Of a stretch of 64,000 bases of DNA, positions 60,501-64,000 are shown piece by piece. A program made the position numbers and the translations under genes. Each line of letters begins with the position of its first letter. Position 1 is the stretch's first letter. The notes under the pieces are model-generated. The model was not told the DNA's origin. It saw only the letters and a list, made by a program, of their open reading frames with translations, and searched no databases. Source of the stretch: Fasciolopsis buskii. Taxonomy: Eukaryota; Platyhelminthes; Trematoda; Plagiorchiida; Fasciolidae. The DNA lies in contig LUCM01006870.1 in the NCBI GenBank assembly GCA_008360955.1, positions 144,354-208,353 on the forward strand, written 5' to 3'.

Positions 60501-60995
60501 CACCTGATCGACTGCGGATATCCAAGACCAACCTGGTAACGGCCTTCAAGATAGATTAAGACCAAACGACTATGCAGAAAGTTCCTCATTGCCGTTAAAA
60601 CCAGAATTATGTAAGCAATGCAATCTCATGTAACCCATGTTGTCAACTTAATCAGAAAAATCAACACCATACTAGCTGACGCATAATCAATCTCAATTCG
60701 AAAATTCTAAGTTGGATTCTATGCTTTAGGTTACAGGTAATTTTTCTCTTTCCACATATTCTGAGGCGTGCATCTTCCAATACCTACCGCATCTTAGACG
60801 ATGAAATCGATCAGTAGTCAAGCTACCAAGTTTGCGTCACTCATTCATCCGTTACAGGGGACGAGTATGTACCATTATCCGTGCTATCCAATACTGCATA
60901 TGTAAGTGTTCAAAGTGATGCGCTGATCAGAAATTTCTTCATATTTCAAATCAATTTTCGTTCTCTCTATTTGATGCGCTTGTTCATGCTGGGGT
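57526..60995. other. No firmly supported gene
   Basis: Open frames of note are 58,469-58,807 (-, 112 codons, with FPPHEFFIIVKCFPKTQ), 59,638-59,850 (+, ending at a GAG/GTAATT donor-like site) and 60,219-60,539 (+, containing LGGTLDTRQTDYPKAEQ and STILQHLIDCGYPRPTW). None matches a family that I recognise and no phase-consistent exon pair was found. Confidence 0.35.
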
Positions 60996-61469
60996 CTACG
61001 CTTGCTTGGCTTTGAATGACGTTGATAATTTACGTTTGCGACTTTCAGATTGGCAATATCGCTTACAAGACCACTGTCTATTATATGCCACAAACTGACC
61101 ACAACAAGCCTCATGTGCATATTCATCTTGATTAGGAGTTTGCATGATGATTATACGTAGTGAGGAAGAAGTTAGTTTCGTGATTTCTTCTTCCACGTTT
61201 GTGCAAGGCTGATCGGGAATCTTGCAATCTTTTAAAAATAAAAGTACGCTAGAACCACTTGTCACGCAGTTCATATGCGACCTGTCTACACATGAATGTA
61301 CAACAGAATAGCAAGTACAGCCCTCAGTTCGTAATGGCTTGTTGTCCACCCAAGTGACTGTACAGGCCCGGCCAGTCACGCAAAATGTAGAGAGAAACAA
61401 AATTCCGATCGGAATAAACCCGTTTAAGTCGTTGATATCTTCTGGGCTCGAACCTACATCTTGACACAA
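60996..61469 (-). CDS. Cysteine-rich, possibly secreted protein (ORF or exon)
   Basis: A 157-codon minus-strand frame. Near its N-terminus a hydrophobic stretch FIPIGILFLSTFCVTGRA resembles a signal peptide with a small-residue cleavage site. A chain with many cysteines follows: GCTCYSVVHSC, NCVTSG, DCKIPDQPC, then CCGQFVAYNRQWSCKRYC. The tail is basic and Ser-rich. The spacing suggests disulphide bonding outside the cell, but I cannot assign it to a known fold. The first codon in the frame may lie in an upstream intron, because an acceptor-like AAGATGTAG falls just inside it. Donor-like CAAAC/GTAAATT near 61,040 suggests the last exon codons may be nearer CQSESRKR. Confidence 0.38.
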   Translation of the reverse strand: MCQDVGSSPEDINDLNGFIPIGILFLSTFCVTGRACTVTWVDNKPLRTEGCTCYSVVHSCVDRSHMNCVTSGSSVLLFLKDCKIPDQPCTNVEEEITKLTSSSLRIIIMQTPNQDEYAHEACCGQFVAYNRQWSCKRYCQSESRKRKLSTSFKAKQA

Positions 61470-62061
61470 ACCACTAATTTATGTCATATGTTTCGTGCCA
61501 AATTAGCTGAGTTTATGCTGAATAGCACTCGACAATTTTAGCTAGTACCCTACTAGGTCACTAGCCGAAATTCCTCAACCCAATAGTTTTTACCACGTTG
61601 AACTTGCTTTATTTCCTGCTTCGTTCCACATTTAAAACATTCTTAAGAGTAAAGTGAAATTTTGATGAAAAGTATCAATCAAGGAATGAATAGCTACTTT
61701 TATGGTGTCTGTTTAAGGATAATTTTTATTTTAAACCCCTCTGGTCATTTAATAATGTCAATATATTTTACAATTTTTGATAATGGGCAATCTATCTGAA
61801 TAGTGTGTCACACCCAGCCAGAAAATACGTAAGGCTGTGTTCTGACGTCGCTCTAAAGAAAGAACGATAGTTTTCTAAGGACTTATCATCCGTCACCGAA
61901 TGCCCAACTGAACATTGCGAAATCATAGAATCCGTGTCGCTCTATTTGTTTCGCGAATTATCTCCGAGTTGTACGTTGATACTACTGCTGCTGCTGGAAA
62001 GCGCATTAGGTTCAAACAAATATTATTCTTGTCATCATATTTTGCCCTTATCATGCTTCAG

Positions 62062-63838
62062 CTACAATCAAAGGAAGACAGTGGATGTGATCACATTCGA
62101 TGTGACTTACTTTCTGCACCGAGTTCGGAAGAATTGTCGTTAGGGTTAGAATCAGCAGATCGGATGTGTCATCCGGGTGAGCATTTGGTATCCAGCTTAC
62201 TTTATCCTGACGATAGGCAACGGGAACGAAAACAGAAAAGGAAGTTTCGTTTAACAGTTATTTGTGAACCAATCATTTCAGTTCAGCTGGTTTCAATTCG
62301 TACAGTCTCAGAGTTAAAAAATAATGTAACTACTTGCTGATGGCTGCACAAATCTCCCTAAAAGTATAGTGTCAGCGGAGCCCGGGGAGGGGTTGTAACT
62401 CGATGAGACAGAGATAACCAAGGGTAAATTTTTAAAAATTTTCATCACATGTCGTTTGTCGCAGAATACAGCTCGGCGGAATTGACCGTCTTTTGAAATC
62501 ATGGCTTTTCTGTGAGCATTGAACAATCCGGCTACCAAAGCTAAAGTATAGTAGTGCTTCATTCGGTCCTACTTCAAGGATATGATCATATAGCCTGACC
62601 CAAACTGTAGTAGAGTAAAACATTGTCATAAACTATTGGAGGGATTGTTGATTACTAGTCCAGTTTACAGATTTGTCGATCCGAAGCCCAAAGCGTTCTA
62701 CAAGTACCGGAAAATTTCGAGGCACCGTCTATGCCCAAATTTAAAGTGTCCAAGGAACACAAAGATTCATACTCTAATTAGGTGGCAGACCGTACTCTCC
62801 ACGTCACAGTTCAAGCAGTGGAAGCTATAGAGAAATAGTTTTCAAGCTGGAAACCCAGTACGTCTTTGACATCGTTTCGACTTGCTTGCGGCCGCTTAAA
62901 CGGTAGCCAAGGTCACCCTATTCATGACTAATCAATAAAATGATGGCCGTTCAGCTATCGGCAACCTATGGCAACCTACCGGAAACCGAATAGCAAGGCA
63001 CCATACAGCTCCACTGTTTGCACATACCGAAGATACTGATGTACGCGGTCAGTTTCAGCCGAGATGGATTAAGTCGAAAATTGCTTGATCGAGATGGAAT
63101 TCAGTTAACCACTTTAAACAGCTGGTGTTAGTCATAATGCTAAAGAATGCAGGTTTGTATGTAAGTTCAACCTGGCTTTTTGGCTTTAATAATTATTCTT
63201 TAATTAGTACTTCATGAGCACTTGTCGAGGCCCCTTTGTATTTCACATTGGCCATAGTAGCTGAAAGATAGTTTGTCATTAAATTCCAATTTGTATGTGT
63301 TCGTTGTTCACAAAATAGAGTTGACGATCGTTTGATTTTTACTGTGAAGAAACAGCTACTCTGGGAAAAAATCGTAAACTGAATAAGTTATATCATTATG
63401 AACATCTCCACAGTGCTGATGTACACTGCCACCGGTGGATGGTGTATAGCAGCCGATTCTCACCAACAGGTGACTTCTCTGCAGTCACCCAGCTTAGTTG
63501 GAAACTGCTGCTACTTGGAGAATAGTCTGGTGAACCATGTAACTTCCTACTACTAACGAATTTAACAGTGAATGTGATACCCGTTTGCTTATAGTACTGA
63601 AACGTTTTTTTATCTCGTTCCAGCATTTTGTCTGGGATTCATAAATTCTCTATTACTTTCAAACTGGATCTTTTTTTGAAATTCGTCTAATATTTGCTTA
63701 CTTTTCCACGCTCTTCTAATTTGTCTGGCTCATTTTTCATTAACACAGAATCTAATCATTGAAGCTGGTTACAACAAATATGTACGAATGACTGTGGATC
63801 CACTTTTGGATGGTCATATCACATTGCCAACTATGTGA
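62062..63838 (+). CDS. Predicted three-exon 3' end of an unknown gene
   Basis: Exon 62,062-62,176 follows a strong acceptor (CCTTATCATGCTTCAG), reads SKEDSGCDHIRCDLLSAPSS, and ends at CCGG/GTGAGC in phase 1. Exon 63,414-63,469 (acceptor ACATCTCCACAG, donor CAACAG/GTGACT) starts in phase 1 and ends in phase 0, reading LMYTATGGWCIAADSHQQ. Exon 63,749-63,838 (acceptor TTCATTAACACAG) starts in phase 0 and reads LIIEAGYNKYVRMTVDPLLD, ending at TGA after LPTM. Phases agree at both junctions and an ATTAAA signal follows 141 bases after the stop. Upstream exons and the product are unknown; the protein is not recognised. The first exon's frame also stays open through 62,340, so its donor is a hypothesis. 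Confidence 0.42.
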
Positions 63839-63978
63839 CGAAACTTAGATGATCATCTTTTCCCCCAAACATGGACACTGCGGCACATCTAGACCAAACG
63901 AGATGGTCTCCCCATTTGTGGTTACCAAGCTGCTTTCCCAGCCACCTCTTTTTGTTTGTCTGTCATTTTTTCTGGCCC

Positions 63979-63984
63979 ATTAAA
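63979..63984 (+). terminator. Possible polyadenylation signal ATTAAA
   Basis: This is the first poly(A)-signal-like hexamer after the stop codon of the predicted plus-strand gene. The window ends too soon to see a downstream GU-rich element. Confidence 0.3.
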
Positions 63985-64000
63985 GAAAAATCTTATATCT

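Noticed and set aside
61934..62143. 69-codon frame with a leucine-rich signal-like start (CTLILLLLLESALGS)
   Set aside because: It overlaps the better-supported splice-bounded exon in another frame and has no downstream domain.

Overview
The window reads as nuclear DNA of a multicellular animal, most likely a parasitic flatworm. It is moderately AT-rich by eye, has long gene-poor stretches, and carries many decayed retroelements. Coding sequence occurs only as short open blocks bounded by GT/AG splice sites, and there is no bacterial-style gene packing, rRNA gene or CRISPR array. The flatworm assignment is inference from the mix of RTE-, CR1/Jockey- and Penelope-like elements; no species-specific marker was recognised.

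Most recognisable sequence is mobile. A nearly full-length but inactivated RTE-clade LINE lies at about 1.5-5.2 kb. A second RTE copy, covering only the 5' half, lies at about 26.2-28.0 kb. Two related CR1/Jockey-like copies lie at 31.0-33.6 and 39.2-41.4 kb, a further reverse-transcriptase fragment at 41.8-43.0 kb, and a Penelope-like RT relic at 24.35-24.86 kb. Six copies of a tRNA-derived SINE with box A and box B heads are scattered through the window. One is nested inside the first RTE copy and one abuts its 3' end. A 90-170 bp Penelope-like module with a conserved small hairpin occurs five times, twice as a perfect head-to-head palindrome at 57.25-57.46 kb.

Three inverted-repeat structures stand out: a 187-bp-arm hairpin at 14.2-14.6 kb, a 215-bp-arm foldback spanning 20.67-22.26 kb, and the 91-bp perfect palindrome at 57.3 kb. 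An 852-bp sequence is repeated without visible difference on both sides of a 10-N gap at 28.11 kb, which is best read as an assembly artefact.

The one host gene I can name is LARGE (xylosyl-/glucuronyltransferase) on the minus strand, with two in-phase exons at 49,741-49,610 and 46,419 to about 46,200. Other exons are proposed only from open frame plus splice signals and phase: a three-exon minus-strand model at 16.33-15.70 kb, a three-exon plus-strand 3' end at 62.06-63.84 kb, a cysteine-rich minus-strand ORF at 61.47-61.0 kb, and several single exons. Their products are not recognised. I found no convincing new multi-gene system; the structural repeats are the most interesting content.
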